A stretch of 64,000 nt of DNA from Girardinichthys multiradiatus. Lineage: Eukaryota; Chordata; Actinopteri; Cyprinodontiformes; Goodeidae. The number at the start of each line of letters is the position of its first letter. Positions within the stretch are counted from its first letter, which is position 1. Shown here piece after piece: positions 1 through 11,770 of the stretch. The stretch covers positions 7,052,740-7,116,739 of the forward strand of contig NC_061804.1 in the NCBI RefSeq assembly GCF_021462225.1, in the 5' to 3' direction. The notes under the pieces are model-generated. The model was not told the origin of the DNA. It did not search any database and saw only the letters and a list, made by a program, of their open reading frames with translations. Position numbers and translations under genes: made by a program.

Positions 1-779
1 ATTGATAAAGGGCGTACTTTTTTTTTTGTTTTTGTTTACTATGGCTGATTTTTTTAAAGGTCACCATTTTTAGCAAAAAATTTGATTAGAACGTTTAATG
101 AGAGTTTTATAGCTGCTGCACTTGAGTTTTTGAAACTGGGCCTGAAGGTTCACCAATGGATCAACTTCCACTAAGAAATAAACCTACTTCTTTGTACACT
201 TCAAACAGAACTCAATTCTTCGCACCCAAATGAGTGGCGGAGCCCTCTGTCTGCTTTTTCACCAATTAGATTGGAATTAACATATCAGAAGGTATAATTT
301 GATCAACAGCAGTTAACCTTTTTGCTTTAACAAACTCCAGATTGTAATCAACTAAGTAGTATAGCTCCTAAGTGATCTTAGACTAAGAATGGCCTTTTTC
401 CTCTTGGCATCGCAGCAACATAGCACGTTTCTGATGATTGTTAGGTACAATGTTTTATTTAAAACTAAACAGGATCGTGCAACCTAAGAGCATGCACCAG
501 ATGAGAATGTAAAACTTAGTGGGTGTGTGTATATCTGAGGCCCAGGAGAACACAAATTAATTGACAAAACGGTCAGGAGCGCCGTGAATCTCCATGTTGT
601 TCAGCATTTGAGTGGACCGCGCTTTGCCTCATACCCGCTCGGGACAGAGAGTAGGCCTCACAAGCAGCTAAGGATTAAAAATACCGTTAAACTGTTTACA
701 AGAAGTAGTCCGTAATTATATATCAATAGACAAGAGCTAAACACAGGCAAGTATTGTTCCGTAGCATGGAAATAAGCAA
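1..779 (-). other. Possible 5' exon region of a leftward transcript
   Basis: I recognise no protein here. Read on the minus strand, a plausible splice acceptor lies near 670 (pyrimidine-rich, ending TTAG). Behind it is a GC-richer stretch (about 560-668) unlike the AT-rich surroundings. The frames across it are short and end in stops, so it could be 5' UTR, a short first coding exon or a non-coding RNA. It lies just downstream, on the minus strand, of the CpG-rich patch at 780-1110. The assignment is inference only. Confidence 0.2.
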
Positions 780-1110
780 GCGGGCATTTCATTCATCTTT
801 TTTTAAAAACCGCGTTCGTGATCATTAGCTTCCTCGGCTAACTAAAAGCTAACGTAAAGACGCGCCGCAGATAAAAACGCCCCTCTGAGAACAATCACGC
901 ACAGATTAGTCCCCACGTAGAACTGAACCACCCCATGAAGGTTTGACCGAGCTAATAACAACTGAATGTGTTGCTTACTTTGAGAGAATAAACTGGGGGT
1001 CGCCGTACGCCGCTCAAAATGGACACTCCAAATTCGCCGCTAACTCGTGGCAAAATATATACGACCGGATGTGAGCTCGCAAAGAGGAAGCTCGCAAAGA
1101 CGACGACTGT
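780..1110 (-). promoter_or_regulatory. CpG-rich promoter-like patch
   Basis: About twenty CpG dinucleotides cluster in roughly 330 bases, while the surrounding DNA is strongly CpG-depleted. On the minus strand the sequence around 974-1040 could be a short first exon ending in a GTAAGC donor near 974. That fits transcription leftward out of the window. Direction is inferred from this donor and from the acceptor near 670. No TATA box or recognised gene is attached. Confidence 0.35.
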
Positions 1111-1614
1111 GATTGGACAAAAGCTTGTGTTTCAAAATCAAAGCTGTAGTTTTATTGGCTGGGAGGGTGACGGTTGCGACAAAAGATAAGCTAATGTTCT
1201 TCCTGTACTGTCTGTGCTTTTCACGCTGCTGTTTCATATTATATATCAACACTGACATGAAACAAAAAAGGTCGCATCTGCTTCATTGCCCACGATACAT
1301 AAGCGCCTCCGCCATATTATGAGTGGCAAGGTCATGGAAACTAGGTTTTCCGAACAAAAGAAACACTTGATTTATTGATCAGCCAATTTTTGATGGAAAG
1401 GTTGTATTTGTAATGTTTGCTTTAGTATTAAAAAAGGTGATGGTTGAACAAAAAAATAAACATCGTCAAAACAAAATAAGACACTTAAAGCTACCTTCAT
1501 TTACTTCAGAATAATTAATGCATTATCCATCTGTATTATCATATAACTCAACATATAACAGACAGTTTTAGCCCTCTTTACTTTTAACATTTTTTTTAAA
1601 AATATACAGCATAA

Positions 1615-2065
1615 TACTATCCATCCATCCATCGTCTATACTTTTCTATGCAGGGTTGAGCTGGTGACTATTTCCAGTGTTCATTGGACAAGAAGCAAGA
1701 CACATCTTTGACCCATTTTTCAATCAAAACTGTCTTCCATAAAAACTGGCTTCAAATATTGATGGGTTTGAACTCTAATCTTCATGGTTTTTCAGTTAGA
1801 TACACATCAGGGTATTGACTTGGCCATTCTATCCATTTTGCTTTTTTTCAATACAACCAATTAAGATTTTACTTGGCTGTATGTTTGGAACTATTGTCTT
1901 TTTTGGAAATCCACACTCATCATCACAACTTTCATCTTCACATTCTTGTCAACAATGTTGCTGTACATTTCTCCATCCATCCTTTCCTCAATTATTTCAA
2001 GGCCCCTACTTTCCTGGGTCTTGTACAGCTCTTTTGATTATTCTTATGATAAAAAGTTAAACTGC
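1615..2065. repeat. Degenerate fish repeats (SINE tail and DNA-transposon remnant)
   Basis: The start carries an ATCC-repeat of the kind found at the tail of fish tRNA-derived SINEs. The rest (about 1690-2060) resembles decayed Tc1-like transposon sequence, with phrases such as 'gacttggccattc' also seen in other fish DNA-element remnants. No ORF of note survives. Class assignment is from memory of fish repeats. Confidence 0.35.
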
Positions 2066-2328
2066 ATGTAAAAAACAAAACAAAAAAGAAACATACATGC
2101 ATATATGATCTGTTATTTGATATAATTTAACACATTTACTGGTTTTAAAAACCTTTCCATTTGCCAAACGCTGCAGAGCTTGATATTACATTAATAATCC
2201 CGACCTTATTTCTTGATAACCAAACCAAAACATGTTTTCAATGTGCAAAACATAACAGGAGGAAAGGTAAAGAAAAACTTAGAAAATCATAGAGAAAAAG
2301 TCTCTTGAGTATAAGTAAGAAGGTAAGA

Positions 2329-2365
2329 GAATTCCTGTTTAACGCTCAGCATTAAACAGGAATTC
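2329..2365. repeat. Perfect hairpin, 14-bp arms
   Basis: Arms at 2329-2342 and 2352-2365 are exact reverse complements (gaattcctgtttaa) around a 9-base loop. It lies just upstream of the LINE remnant. There is no T-run or gene end to make it a terminator, so it is reported as structure only. Confidence 0.7.
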
Positions 2366-2479
2366 ATCGCCAGAAAAGAATACAGAACAAACAAAACACG
2401 GCAGAAAGTGACTATACTAAAGTCTTTGATGAGGTTTCTCTGTCTTTTGATAACTGTGTGGTACAATGTACAGACAAAA

Positions 2480-3195
2480 TGAAAAACCATGGTGTTGTTT
2501 TTGATCAGACCCTTGTATTTGACCAGCATATTAAGGAGGTGTCTAGAGTGTCCTTTTTTCATCTCAGAAGAATTGCCAAGACCAGGTCTATCCTGTCTTA
2601 CCAAGGATGCTGAAGTCGTCATCCATTCTTTTGTAATATCTCACTTGGACTATTATAATGCCCTACTGTCTGGACTGTCTCAAAAAGTTTTAGAGCTCTG
2701 CAGATGGTACAAAATGCTGCTGCTCGTATTTTGACCAAAGCATGGAAATATGAGCATATTGCCCTGGTGTTGGCCTCTCTTCATTGGCTTCCTTGTCAAG
2801 TTTGAGCTGACTTCAAGATGCTCTTGCTAACATATAAATCACTTCATGGACTTCTACCTCCTTATTTAAATGATCTTAACATATATTTCCCCTCCATTGC
2901 CCTTTGTTCTCAGTGAATTGGCCATTTGATGTTTCCTAAAGTCAGGAAAAAGACTGTTGGTGAGCGAGCTTTCTCTTTTCGGGTACCTAAACTTTGGAAC
3001 AGTCTTCCTCTGGATGTAAGACAGACATGCCCTGTGGATGTTTTTAAAGTAAAGCCAAGCACCCACTTGTTTTTCTTTTGCTATGTGTCACGGGGGCATT
3101 TTTGAGCTGCTCTATTTGTTTATTTTAATTAGATTTTAAGCTGCCTGTACAGCACTTTGATTGAAAGCACTTCATAAATAAAATTAATATTATTA
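2480..3195 (+). mobile_element. LINE 3' fragment (L2-like reverse transcriptase C-terminus)
   Basis: Broken translation of the plus strand gives phrases typical of the C-terminal part of fish L2/CR1-type LINE polymerases: FFHLRRIAKTRSILS, SHLDYYNALLSGLSQK and ASLHWLP. It also matches the equivalent part of the longer LINE at 32.7-36.3 kb. Several stops and frameshifts interrupt it. The 3' end runs through a short AT-rich tail with ATAAATAAAATTAATATTATTA near 3175-3195. It is a dead, 5'-truncated copy. Confidence 0.75.
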
Positions 3196-4333
3196 AAGCT
3201 GTTTTTGATATATGCAAATAAGATGTTTGGAAGTTGATATGTCCTTAGAAAAGACAATTCTTCAAAGTAATGCAGCATTGTAATTTATTGTTTGAGGACA
3301 GTTTTTTTTCTGAATGCGGATAAACCTGCTGGAAGACTGGCAAAGTAGAAAGATAACCATCGTGTGTTTAACTGGGGATTCAAGTAAATGTTTTCTGAAA
3401 AATAAGTTCCCTACTTAATGTAGAGTTCCTGAATATGCGAAAATGTAAATAAACTCTGTGTCCAGAAGATTCCAGAAGGAATGGTCTCATTTGGGCAAAA
3501 TGTGGTGTACATGCAGACTAGAGAGGTATGAAATTGATCTGATATACAATACAAAAACCTGGTACATCTGAACAAGGCACTAGAGGGCATAAGTGGTGCT
3601 ATTATGAGTGGAGTGATGTGTTACAATGTATCTGACAAGCACTGAAAACTCGAGTATGCCAGGTTAATGCAGATATTTAGCACCTTGTTATGCACATACT
3701 GAACTTCTACAATCTATTTTTACAAAATTAAATCAAATCTTACCACTAAAAACACAGAGGGACTTCACAAGAGTTTTGGACAACTTAAAACCAGATTGCT
3801 GTACAATACCTGAGAAGCAGCCAGGAGTCATCACATCCACCTTTTTGGTTATATTTTTGGTGTTTAATTGATGAATGGTAATGTGTTGTTTTAAACCAAG
3901 CAAAATCAGATGTTACCTGGTAATGACAAAAAGGTTTTTGTTAAACTTTCAAACATACTTCATCCTGTGCAGTAAGAGTTAATCATTTCAGAAAAACAGG
4001 ACATTTTCAGCAATAATCCAACATCAAAGCATGCTTAAGTAATTTTCTAACTGGTAGACGTCATGGCAACAAATTGTAAAATAATTCAGGGTTTTAATCG
4101 TTTACTGAATTTAAATATGAACATGTAAAGATTACATAAATCTGGCGAGTCATAAATCTCAGTGTGAACGTTCAGTGCTGTCAATGACCGACTGACCAGG
4201 CAACAACAGCCTGGCCTTTCAGCCAGGCAAGGTGTGACAGGACCTCGGCACAAACGCATCAGAAAGACGCATTGTGTTTCCCCAATCGGTTCTGACTTGA
4301 CAGACCTCAGAGCTGGAGTGCGCTCAGTAAGTA
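3196..4333. other. Intergenic, nothing recognised
   Basis: This is AT-rich sequence without a convincing exon, RNA gene or classifiable repeat. It ends at the TA target site (4332-4333) of the Tc1 element. Confidence 0.5.
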
Positions 4334-4533
4334 CAGGTCCTTCTCAAAATATTAGCATATTGTGATAAAGTTCATTATTTTCCATAATGTCATGATGAAA
4401 ATTTAACATTCATATATTTTAGATTCATTGCACACTAACTGAAATATTTCAGGTCTTTTATTGTCTTAAAACGGATGATTGTGGCATACAGCTCATGAAA
4501 ACCTAAAATTCCTATCTCACAAAATTAGCATAT
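4334..4533 (+). repeat. Left terminal inverted repeat of the Tc1 element
   Basis: It matches the reverse complement of 5744-5943 almost base for base, and also the left repeat of the deleted copy at 23139-23338. The outer ~25 bases and the inner end (ATTAGCATAT) repeat the same word, as expected where long repeats carry two transposase-binding sites. The two-site reading is inferred. Confidence 0.9.
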
Positions 4534-4610
4534 TTCATCCGACCAATAAAAGAAAAGTGTTTTTAATACCAAAAACGTCAACCTTCAAATAATCATGTAC
4601 AGTTATGCAC

Positions 4611-5615
4611 TCAATACTTGGTCAGGAATCCTTTTGCAGAAATGACTGCATCAATGCGGCGTGGCATGGAGGCAATCAGCCTGTGGCACTGCTGAGGTCT
4701 TATGGAGGCCCAGGATGCTTCGATAGCGGCCTTTAGCTCATCCAGAGTGTTGGGTCTTGAGTCTCTCAACGTTCTCTTCACAATATCCCACAGATTCTCT
4801 ATGGGGTTCAGGTCAGGAGAGTTGGCAGGCCAATTGAGCACAGTGATACCATGGTCAGTAAACCATTTACCAGTGGTTTTGGCACTGTGAGCAGGTGCCA
4901 GGTCGTGCTGAAAAATGAAATCTTCATCTCCATAAAGCTTTTCAGCAGATGGAAGCATGAAGTGCTCCAAAATCTCCTGATAGCTAGCTGCATTGACCCT
5001 GCCCTTGATAAAACACAGTGGACCAACACCAGCAGCTGACACGGCACCCCAGACCATCACTGACTGTGGGTACTTGACACTGGACTTCTGGCATTTTGGC
5101 ATTTCCTTCTCCCCAGTCTTCCTCCAGACTCTGGCACCTTGATTTCCGAATGACATGCAGAATTTGCTTTCATCCGAAAAAAGTACTTTGGACCACTGAG
5201 CAACAGTCCAGTGCTGCTTCTCTGTAGCCCAGGTCAGGCGCTTCTGCCGCTGTTTCTGGTTCAAAAGTGGCTTGACCTGGGGAATGCGGCACCTGTAGCC
5301 CATTTCCTGCACACGCCTGTGCACGGTGGCTCTGGATGTTTCTACTCCAGACTCAGTCCACTGCTTCCGCAGGTCCCCCAAGGTCTGGAATCGGCCCTTC
5401 TCCACAATCTTCCTCAGGGTCCGGTCACCTCTTCTCGTTGTGCAGCGTTTTCTGCCACACTTTTTCCTTCCCACAGACTTCCCACTGAGGTGCCTTGATA
5501 CAGCACTCTGGGAACAGCCTATTCGTTCAGAAATTTCTTTCTGTGTCTTACCCTCTTGCTTGAGGGTGTCAATAGTGGCCTTCTGGACAGCAGTCAGGTC
5601 AGCAGTCTTACCCAT
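4611..5615 (-). CDS. Tc1-family transposase, intact, 334 aa
   Basis: This cut-and-paste DNA transposase would bind the element's inverted repeats and catalyse excision and reinsertion at TA sites. Residues ~1-110 form the paired-like helix-turn-helix DNA-binding region ([20 protein letters not shown]), with a basic GRKKCGRKR stretch at 49-57 that looks like an AT-hook or nuclear signal. The catalytic triad is complete: D148 (LFSDESKF), D238 (FQHDLAPAH) and E273 (NSPDLNPIEN). There are 34 residues between the second Asp and the Glu, the DD34E spacing of Tc1 transposases. Length matches the family (about 340 aa). The ATG sits in a conserved MGKTADLT start that the second copy shares. There are no stops or frameshifts, so activity is possible but untested. 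Confidence 0.95.
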   Translation of the reverse strand: MGKTADLTAVQKATIDTLKQEGKTQKEISERIGCSQSAVSRHLSGKSVGRKKCGRKRCTTRRGDRTLRKIVEKGRFQTLGDLRKQWTESGVETSRATVHRRVQEMGYRCRIPQVKPLLNQKQRQKRLTWATEKQHWTVAQWSKVLFSDESKFCMSFGNQGARVWRKTGEKEMPKCQKSSVKYPQSVMVWGAVSAAGVGPLCFIKGRVNAASYQEILEHFMLPSAEKLYGDEDFIFQHDLAPAHSAKTTGKWFTDHGITVLNWPANSPDLNPIENLWDIVKRTLRDSRPNTLDELKAAIEASWASIRPQQCHRLIASMPRRIDAVISAKGFLTKY

Positions 5616-5743
5616 GATTGGGGTTTTGAGTGATGAACCAGGCTGGGAGTTTTAAAGGCCTCAGGAATCTTTTGCAGGTGTTTAGAGTTAACTCGTTGAT
5701 TCAGATGATTAGGTTCATAGCTCGTTTAGAGACCCTTTTAATG

Positions 5744-5943
5744 ATATGCTAATTTTGTAAGATAGGAATTTTGGGTTTTCATGAGCTGTATGCCAAAATC
5801 ATCCGTATTAAGACAATAAAAGACCTGAAATATTTCAGTTAGTGTGTAATGAATCTAAAATATATGAATGTTAAATTTTCATCATGACATTATGGAAAAT
5901 AATGAACTTTATCACAATATGCTAATATTTTGAGAAGGACCTG
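5744..5943 (-). repeat. Right terminal inverted repeat of the Tc1 element
   Basis: This is the partner of 4334-4533. Its inner end ATATGCTAAT and outer end ...AGAAGGACCTG mirror the left repeat. It lies upstream of the transposase start, so it probably also carries the element's promoter, as in other Tc1 elements (inference). Confidence 0.9.
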
Positions 5944-6903
5944 TATGAGCAGCACATTAGAGAAGCAACAATATTTCACATAAAATGAGATAGGTTTTTT
6001 TTTTTTTTAGGGTAGACTTTAATGGTTCACTTTTACCATTTGAGATTCAGCTTAGTTCAGGTCAGTGTAAACATATTTCTGGATGTTAGTTCTGGGAATG
6101 AATTCGTTCATTGAAAGCATTTATAAAAAGGAATAAAACTAAATGTATGCTTTTGGTAATATGATTCTATTACAATGGTAAAGTTTCACTAGAAAGTATC
6201 CAAATTCAAGTTTAAGGGTTCTTTTCATGTTTAGTTTTTAGACTGTAAATACTGGGATTGTATAAGATGTTATGTTTCTGAATGTGACAAGTGTATAGTT
6301 TGATAGAATAACTCTGCACTGCATTCTGTTCAATCTGACCTTTCACTGCTTTCCAACTAAAGGTTGCAGACTTTCTCCTAACTTGGCATCTTACACCATT
6401 AATAAAGTAACACATTTTGACAATTTATCAGACTCCGTTTAAGTCATTGCACCTCAGGATATTGTTGTATTCCAAGAGTTAAAGCAACAGGGGAATTTGC
6501 AGTGATTGCTGGCTGTTCAAACCAATCAATAACATCAATACCATTACAACCACCCCCCCTCCCCCGGTCATGTCATGCTTCCACACTGGGTTGTTGAACA
6601 GATGAGGCTTAAATGAAAATTAAAAAGGTAGCACGAATAAATTTATTTCTTTTCAACGACATTTCATTCTCACTTTATTTACACTTGATTTAATTTCAGT
6701 TAAAAGACAAAGAAAATTTGGATTAAAATAGTACAATAATTTTTATAAAAACCTGCTTAAACAGCAATATTTTAAACTACCACTTTAAACCAATTCAAAT
6801 AAACTCATTTCAAGTTTTAACAAATGTTCTGAAAGAAAGTCTAGTCTTCCATTCAGCTTAAAGGAATCCACTTTGAGTACCAACTGGAAAGGCACAGCCT
6901 ACT
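5944..6903. other. Downstream flank of the BTG-like gene, probable 3' UTR
   Basis: No coding region is seen. On the minus strand an AATAAA signal is present near 6640-6648, about 260 bases past the BTG-like stop codon. It is a reasonable poly(A) site for that gene. A pyrimidine/C-rich run lies at 6551-6566. The rest is AT-rich. Confidence 0.4.
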
Positions 6904-9900
6904 TCAAGACCGAGATTTGCAGACCCAGTGGTACTTGTCAACACGGGGCCCTGTGAAAGTAAATGCGGCCCGGTAGGCTTTAAAGCCTTTCTGGTTGGAG
7001 AACTGAGATGGTGGACAGCCAGTAGAGGAAGAGAAAGAATTTCCAGGAAAACCTTTCCTCTTCTCCCTCACCCAGGTCTGAGGAGCTCCTGGAGAGAACT
7101 CGCTGAACTGTGAACAAGTGGGGTACAACAGTTACTAGAGTCTAGATCCATATCAAACCCTATTTAAAAGAATTACAAGAAAGGTTAGTAATGTTGAGGC
7201 TAAATCTAAAGAAATGAGAGACAACTTAAGAGTTTTGCCGAGCACTGTAGCTTCATGAAATCAACACACCCGGTAAACACTGTTGGGGTTGCTGACAGTT
7301 GGGATGGTTTTGGCCTCGAGGCTGGTGGTAGGGCAGGGACCTGATAGACTGCGGAGGCTGCTGTTGCTGCTCATGCTCTTATCCATGACCTCATCTTCTT
7401 CATCAGAAGAACTTCCTGACTGGATGTCGAGGCTTGCTCGCTCCACGGCATCATGGATGCGACGGGAAAATTCCCCGTCTCGCCGATTGTCCAACGCTGA
7501 GACACAGAATGGAGTGCTATGCTCACCGTACCTTTGGAAGGAAAAGCATAAAACAGACCGAGCCACACCGACTCCTTTCATCATGGAACATGCCATGAAT
7601 TAAGACAGGCTGAAGCTTCCCCCAGATGTTGCTCGTCATGTTCAAGCTAGTCCAAATTTCTGTTGCCATTTATACAGAAAAGAGGCTGGTCTGACCCCGT
7701 CCATTACCTGCTAAGTACACACCTCAGCTTCAGAAATTATACTTTACTTCATTATAAAAAGACAAGTCCTAGTACCAAGTCAGAAAACCAGGGGAATGTC
7801 ATTATTGTGAGCAGTGACCAGGCGAACCATTAGGTTAGGATAATAGGCCTTTCTCCATGTAACTAAAACACCAAAGGAACATGTTCTTAACTATACAGAG
7901 TTGTTTGTGATGGATTAAATGAGGTGCAAAAGCTCAAAAATGCAAATTACAATTGGGGCCTTAAGCAGAATTTGATTGAGGGCCTGACTCAAGAATACCA
8001 CCACCACAACAGCAGCATTCAAGACAGATTTGGTGGAACCAAAGAGAGGCATATGTTTTTTTTGGCTAAGCTTAAAAGCAATCAGGGATAACTAGCTGTC
8101 AATTCCTGAGATTAATCTTGAATTATAATTTTAAACAATTTGTGTTGAGACTGTCAAATCAAGTTTGATAGTATTCTCATTCTTATGTATAAATTTTAGC
8201 TCTAAGGACTGTTAAAACTGAGAATTTATGGGAGTCCCCTGAAGGTTTCGGGAAGGCTTGAGAAGTAGCTTAGTTTTCCTTGGTTCAGCTCTGCTCAAGG
8301 CAGCTTAGGTTCACTCTGAGGTGACAAAGGAGTAAAGATTTAACACTCAACATAAAGCATGGGAATGGAGAGAAAACAGCTAGCTTAACACAAGGTTTTC
8401 CAAACTTCTCAAAGGTTTTTGGCATCCGCAGTTTATTGGAACATAACCGCTACCTTCTACCTTTTTGATTTCGCCAAAAAAAAAAAAAAAAAAATGTAAA
8501 AACCCATTTTGTTAACACTAATGGTGTTTAACGTATGTAGAAGGGAATATCACCACCATGCTATTGAGTAACATGCTAACAAGTTTGGTTTCAAAGCGAG
8601 GAAAATAATCTAAAACTGATGCTTAAACCCTTTTTTATTCAAAGTAACATCCAAATATCACAAGTAGGATTTGTGGTGCTGATAAGCCAAAGCTTATTCT
8701 TATTAGAATCAGAGTTTGGCGTCTAAATTGACAAAAACACATATTCAAAAAGGTCAGTCTTAAGACAGCTGCATTTCATTTGTGAAGTTTTTAACTTGTG
8801 ACAAAAACTAGTAATTAACCAGCATCACATCTGGCTCTCAGGTAAACAGACCTGCAAGAAACCTCTCCGGGGTCGACCCACACCGTGATCTCGAGGGGTA
8901 GGCCCAGATCCTGGTACCGTACGGCGCTCTGCTCACAGGCCTGCTGCAACACTGGGTCCTGGAGCTGAACACTGTTCATACGAAGACATCTGGAACCAGA
9001 TGGTGAAGACAAAAAAACCTCCCATCTGTCATAAACTAAAAAACTAGGACAGGTTTCTACACTTTGATACACCCGTGACTTTTAAACTTTTCATAACATA
9101 TCATAAAAAAAGCTCTCCAAGTTTCTATTATGACAGACGAATACTATCAGTTCTGGTCTTGCTGAATAGAAATCCATCACTTCCTTGCCTTTACATCATC
9201 TAAATGTTAAACTCTACAATATTTACCTCTAGGACACTATACAGGAGTCAGATTAGCAGGTCTTCTCCTGTAGTTACATGTACTTTGTGGTTGCCGTCTA
9301 CTTTCTCCTCAAGGAATTCTCAAGTTTCACACTATTAGCTTTTAGTTGTAGCCAAGATTATGCATTTCACTTAACATTTTGGTCAATTCTTCTTTTTAGC
9401 GTCACCTCACAGTTGATCTTATGAGCAGCTTCTTTAACTTTGTAAAGTTGATGCCAAAAAGTTGTGATTCACACTAGGGGTTGCAGAACTACCAGCAGTG
9501 GCAAAAGTCAGTTTGAGAACAAAGATGGGTCATGTTAAAACAGGCACAGGTTTAGGTTTTCTTCTTCACAAAGTTGGGTCTAAAAGACCAAGACTGTGAA
9601 AGATGAAATCAGGGCTCATGTCTTAGATGTAGCAAAATGCAACTGTAGATGAGACTTTTGTGACATTGTGGAAGTAGCTGGGGGTAAAAGCAGTGCTTTA
9701 ACTGGTAAAAAAAAAAAAAAAAATACTACAAAGAGATACTAAATGAAAAAAAAAAAAATCCCACTTCATTTAAAGTAAATTACCTTTATGTCGCTACATC
9801 CCATTATTACAAAATTTGTTCCATTTACTTCCTTAGATTAGGGATACCCCTAATAAGTTTTTCACCATTAAATTCCTTTGTCGCACATATCTTAAGATAG

Positions 9901-11023
9901 CATACTGTCTAAAGAAACTGCCGTTTTACAAGGCCTGATAAAAAAAAAAAAATGTATAAGTTGAGTACGTTTTATACACAGGCCAAAAAAAATAAAATAA
10001 AATTCCAATAAAGAGCACCAAGTTACAGAAGGTCATTTGAGCACATTTCTGACTCACATGACTTTAGAAACCTCTGACCTGATATACATGAGCAAGAAAT
10101 GAGCTTTTTTGTTCAACCATTTTTCTTAGGACGAACATGCCCCAGGACCAGCTGTTTCACCTTGAAAACAGGTACCAGCCATTACACAGATGATTCCAGC
10201 TGTTGTGTTTAGCAGTTTTGCTACCTGCCTGTACTTTCAAAAAATACTTCGGATTTGCAAGCATGTTGACGTATTGAGAATTGCTCGTTAGTTTATTTCA
10301 CCCTCCAGTTTTAAGTTGAAAGCATAGCTTAAATAAACGTTTCAGGTCACACACACACACACACACACACACATCTCTAATCTCCCTGAAGGTGAACCTT
10401 CTGTGGTTTCAGCAGCATTGCACATCTCGATTTTAACTCTCCAGACATTTTCAAAAAGAGTGGATTTAGATTAATCATTAAAACCCCTAAAAATAAAAAT
10501 GTTTAACATTTGCTTAAAATTTGTTTGAAGAAAAAAAATTAAATCACAATCTTTAGATTATTCCAACATTGTTTAAATGTGAAGGACCTAAATTAGCAGC
10601 ATAATCAAAGACTTTGTCTCAGGTGACCCAAATGTTAACCCTAACAAATGATCTCATTCAAACTCGTTCAAATAAAATATTTTACTTTTACACAATTTAA
10701 TATTTATGAAAACATAATTCCTGCCCAAAATTTGAGCCAACACCAAGTAATTTAACAGTAAATTACTTTGATATAAACATCAACTTTGAACCTGTTGTAC
10801 AACTCCAGCTCTGTCAAACTGAACCCATCATGGGACCACAGATTACTCACCTGTAGGCCTGTCCTTTGGTAGGTGCACTCGGATGCCAATGGTTCTTATA
10901 ATTCTCAAACAAAACCGAGGTGAGGGCGGCAGCAAAACGCTCCCTGTGGTCATTATCTAGACAGCCGTATCTTTTCACCAGCCGAGTAGTAAAGAACACA
11001 GCTGCAGCAATTTCCTCTTTCAT
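6904..11023 (-). CDS. BTG/TOB-family protein, BTG4-like, 4 coding exons, 258 aa
   Basis: BTG/TOB proteins bind the CAF1/CCR4-NOT deadenylase and restrain growth; BTG4 drives maternal mRNA clearance in eggs. Coding exons are 10851-11023 (ATG at 11023), 8852-8989, 7270-7531 and 6904-7107 (stop TGA). All have GT-AG borders and phases that join cleanly. The BTG domain fills residues 1-~115: MKEEIAAAVFF start, Box A (YKNHWHPSAPTKGQAYR, ~42-58) and Box B (LGLPLEITVWVDPGEVSCR, ~86-104). After it come an acidic serine stretch (SGSSSDEEDE) and TIPTVSNPNSVYR, which recalls the BTG4 tail as I remember it. The C-terminus ends DKYHWVCKSRS; BTG3 has a similar DxxHW. Paralogue choice (BTG4, BTG3 or the fish 'maternal B9.15' type) is unsure, family membership is not. 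Introns hold AT-rich sequence and a (CA)n tract. Confidence 0.9.
10348..10373. repeat. (CA)13 microsatellite
   Basis: Pure CA dinucleotide tract in the first intron of the BTG-like gene. Confidence 0.95.
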
Positions 11024-11604
11024 GGTTTACACACTCTTTACCTTTGAGCTCACAAACAGAAAACTAAATCCTGTTCAGCTAAATAATAATAAAAAAAAAA
11101 CAACCTCAGATCATAAAAAAGACTGGTAGGAAGAGCAAACTCTTAAAGTAATAGAAATATTAAATAAACGAGACAGAAAAATTAAGCAAACATATTTGCT
11201 GCTGAAATTTCATGAAGTGCTCTGGTTGGACAACTAACTCTAAAACCATAAATCTGTGTTAATTAGGAGGATTAATTAAGAGACTTGGACACTAAAAAAG
11301 CTTTGCCACCTTCTGCTTTACGTTGTTTATTGAAAACACATCTCACCTGGGTGACAACTTGGCACACCTGAATCTGGTTGGTTTGATGACCTCAACAAGC
11401 GTCAAAATGATGCCTTCAATGCATCATTTAGTGCTGAACTGTTGCAGCCTAAAAAAACATCTGGGAAATATCCACAGGGGATTACCAGTAATGAGGAATA
11501 AGTACAAAATACAAATAAGGAAAATAAAGGGGAGAGATCAGTTTATTCACATTTTGTGTTTGTGCTAAAATAACTTTTTCCAGCTTAAATGAAATCCCTA
11601 AAAA

Positions 11605-11770
11605 TACAATGTATACATCACTGTGGAGGAATTTTGGCCATCTGGTTTTTGCAGAATTTTTTTTAATTCAGTCACATAGGAGGTTTTTCATGCATGAACT
11701 GCCTGTTCAAAGGTGCCCCACAGCATCTAGACTTTGGGATCTTTCAGCCTACTTCCTGTTGACAGACAGC
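11605..11770. repeat. DNA-transposon remnant
   Basis: The stretch 'gtggaggaattttgg ... gcagaattttttttaattcag ... catgcatgaactgcctgttcaa' recurs in diverged form at 25390-25500. It is a fragment of a repeat family present at least twice in this window. It resembles decayed Tc1-type transposons of fish, but I cannot assign the family firmly. Confidence 0.5.

Larger units (their letters stand above)
4334..5943 (-). mobile_element. Complete Tc1/mariner transposon
   Basis: A 1,610-bp element begins CAGGTCCTTCTCAAAATATT and ends with its reverse complement. It is flanked by TA at 4332-4333 and 5944-5945, the target-site duplication of Tc1/mariner elements. The terminal inverted repeats are about 200 bp (4334-4533 and 5744-5943), and I count only about five differences between them. 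An uninterrupted transposase gene lies on the minus strand between them. Near-identical ends plus an intact ORF indicate recent insertion. A sister copy with the same ends sits at 23139-24110. Confidence 0.96.

Noticed and set aside
425..540. Possible C/D-box snoRNA (TGATGA ... CTGA)
   Set aside because: The boxes are about 100 bases apart with no terminal stem or recognised guide, so chance is likely.
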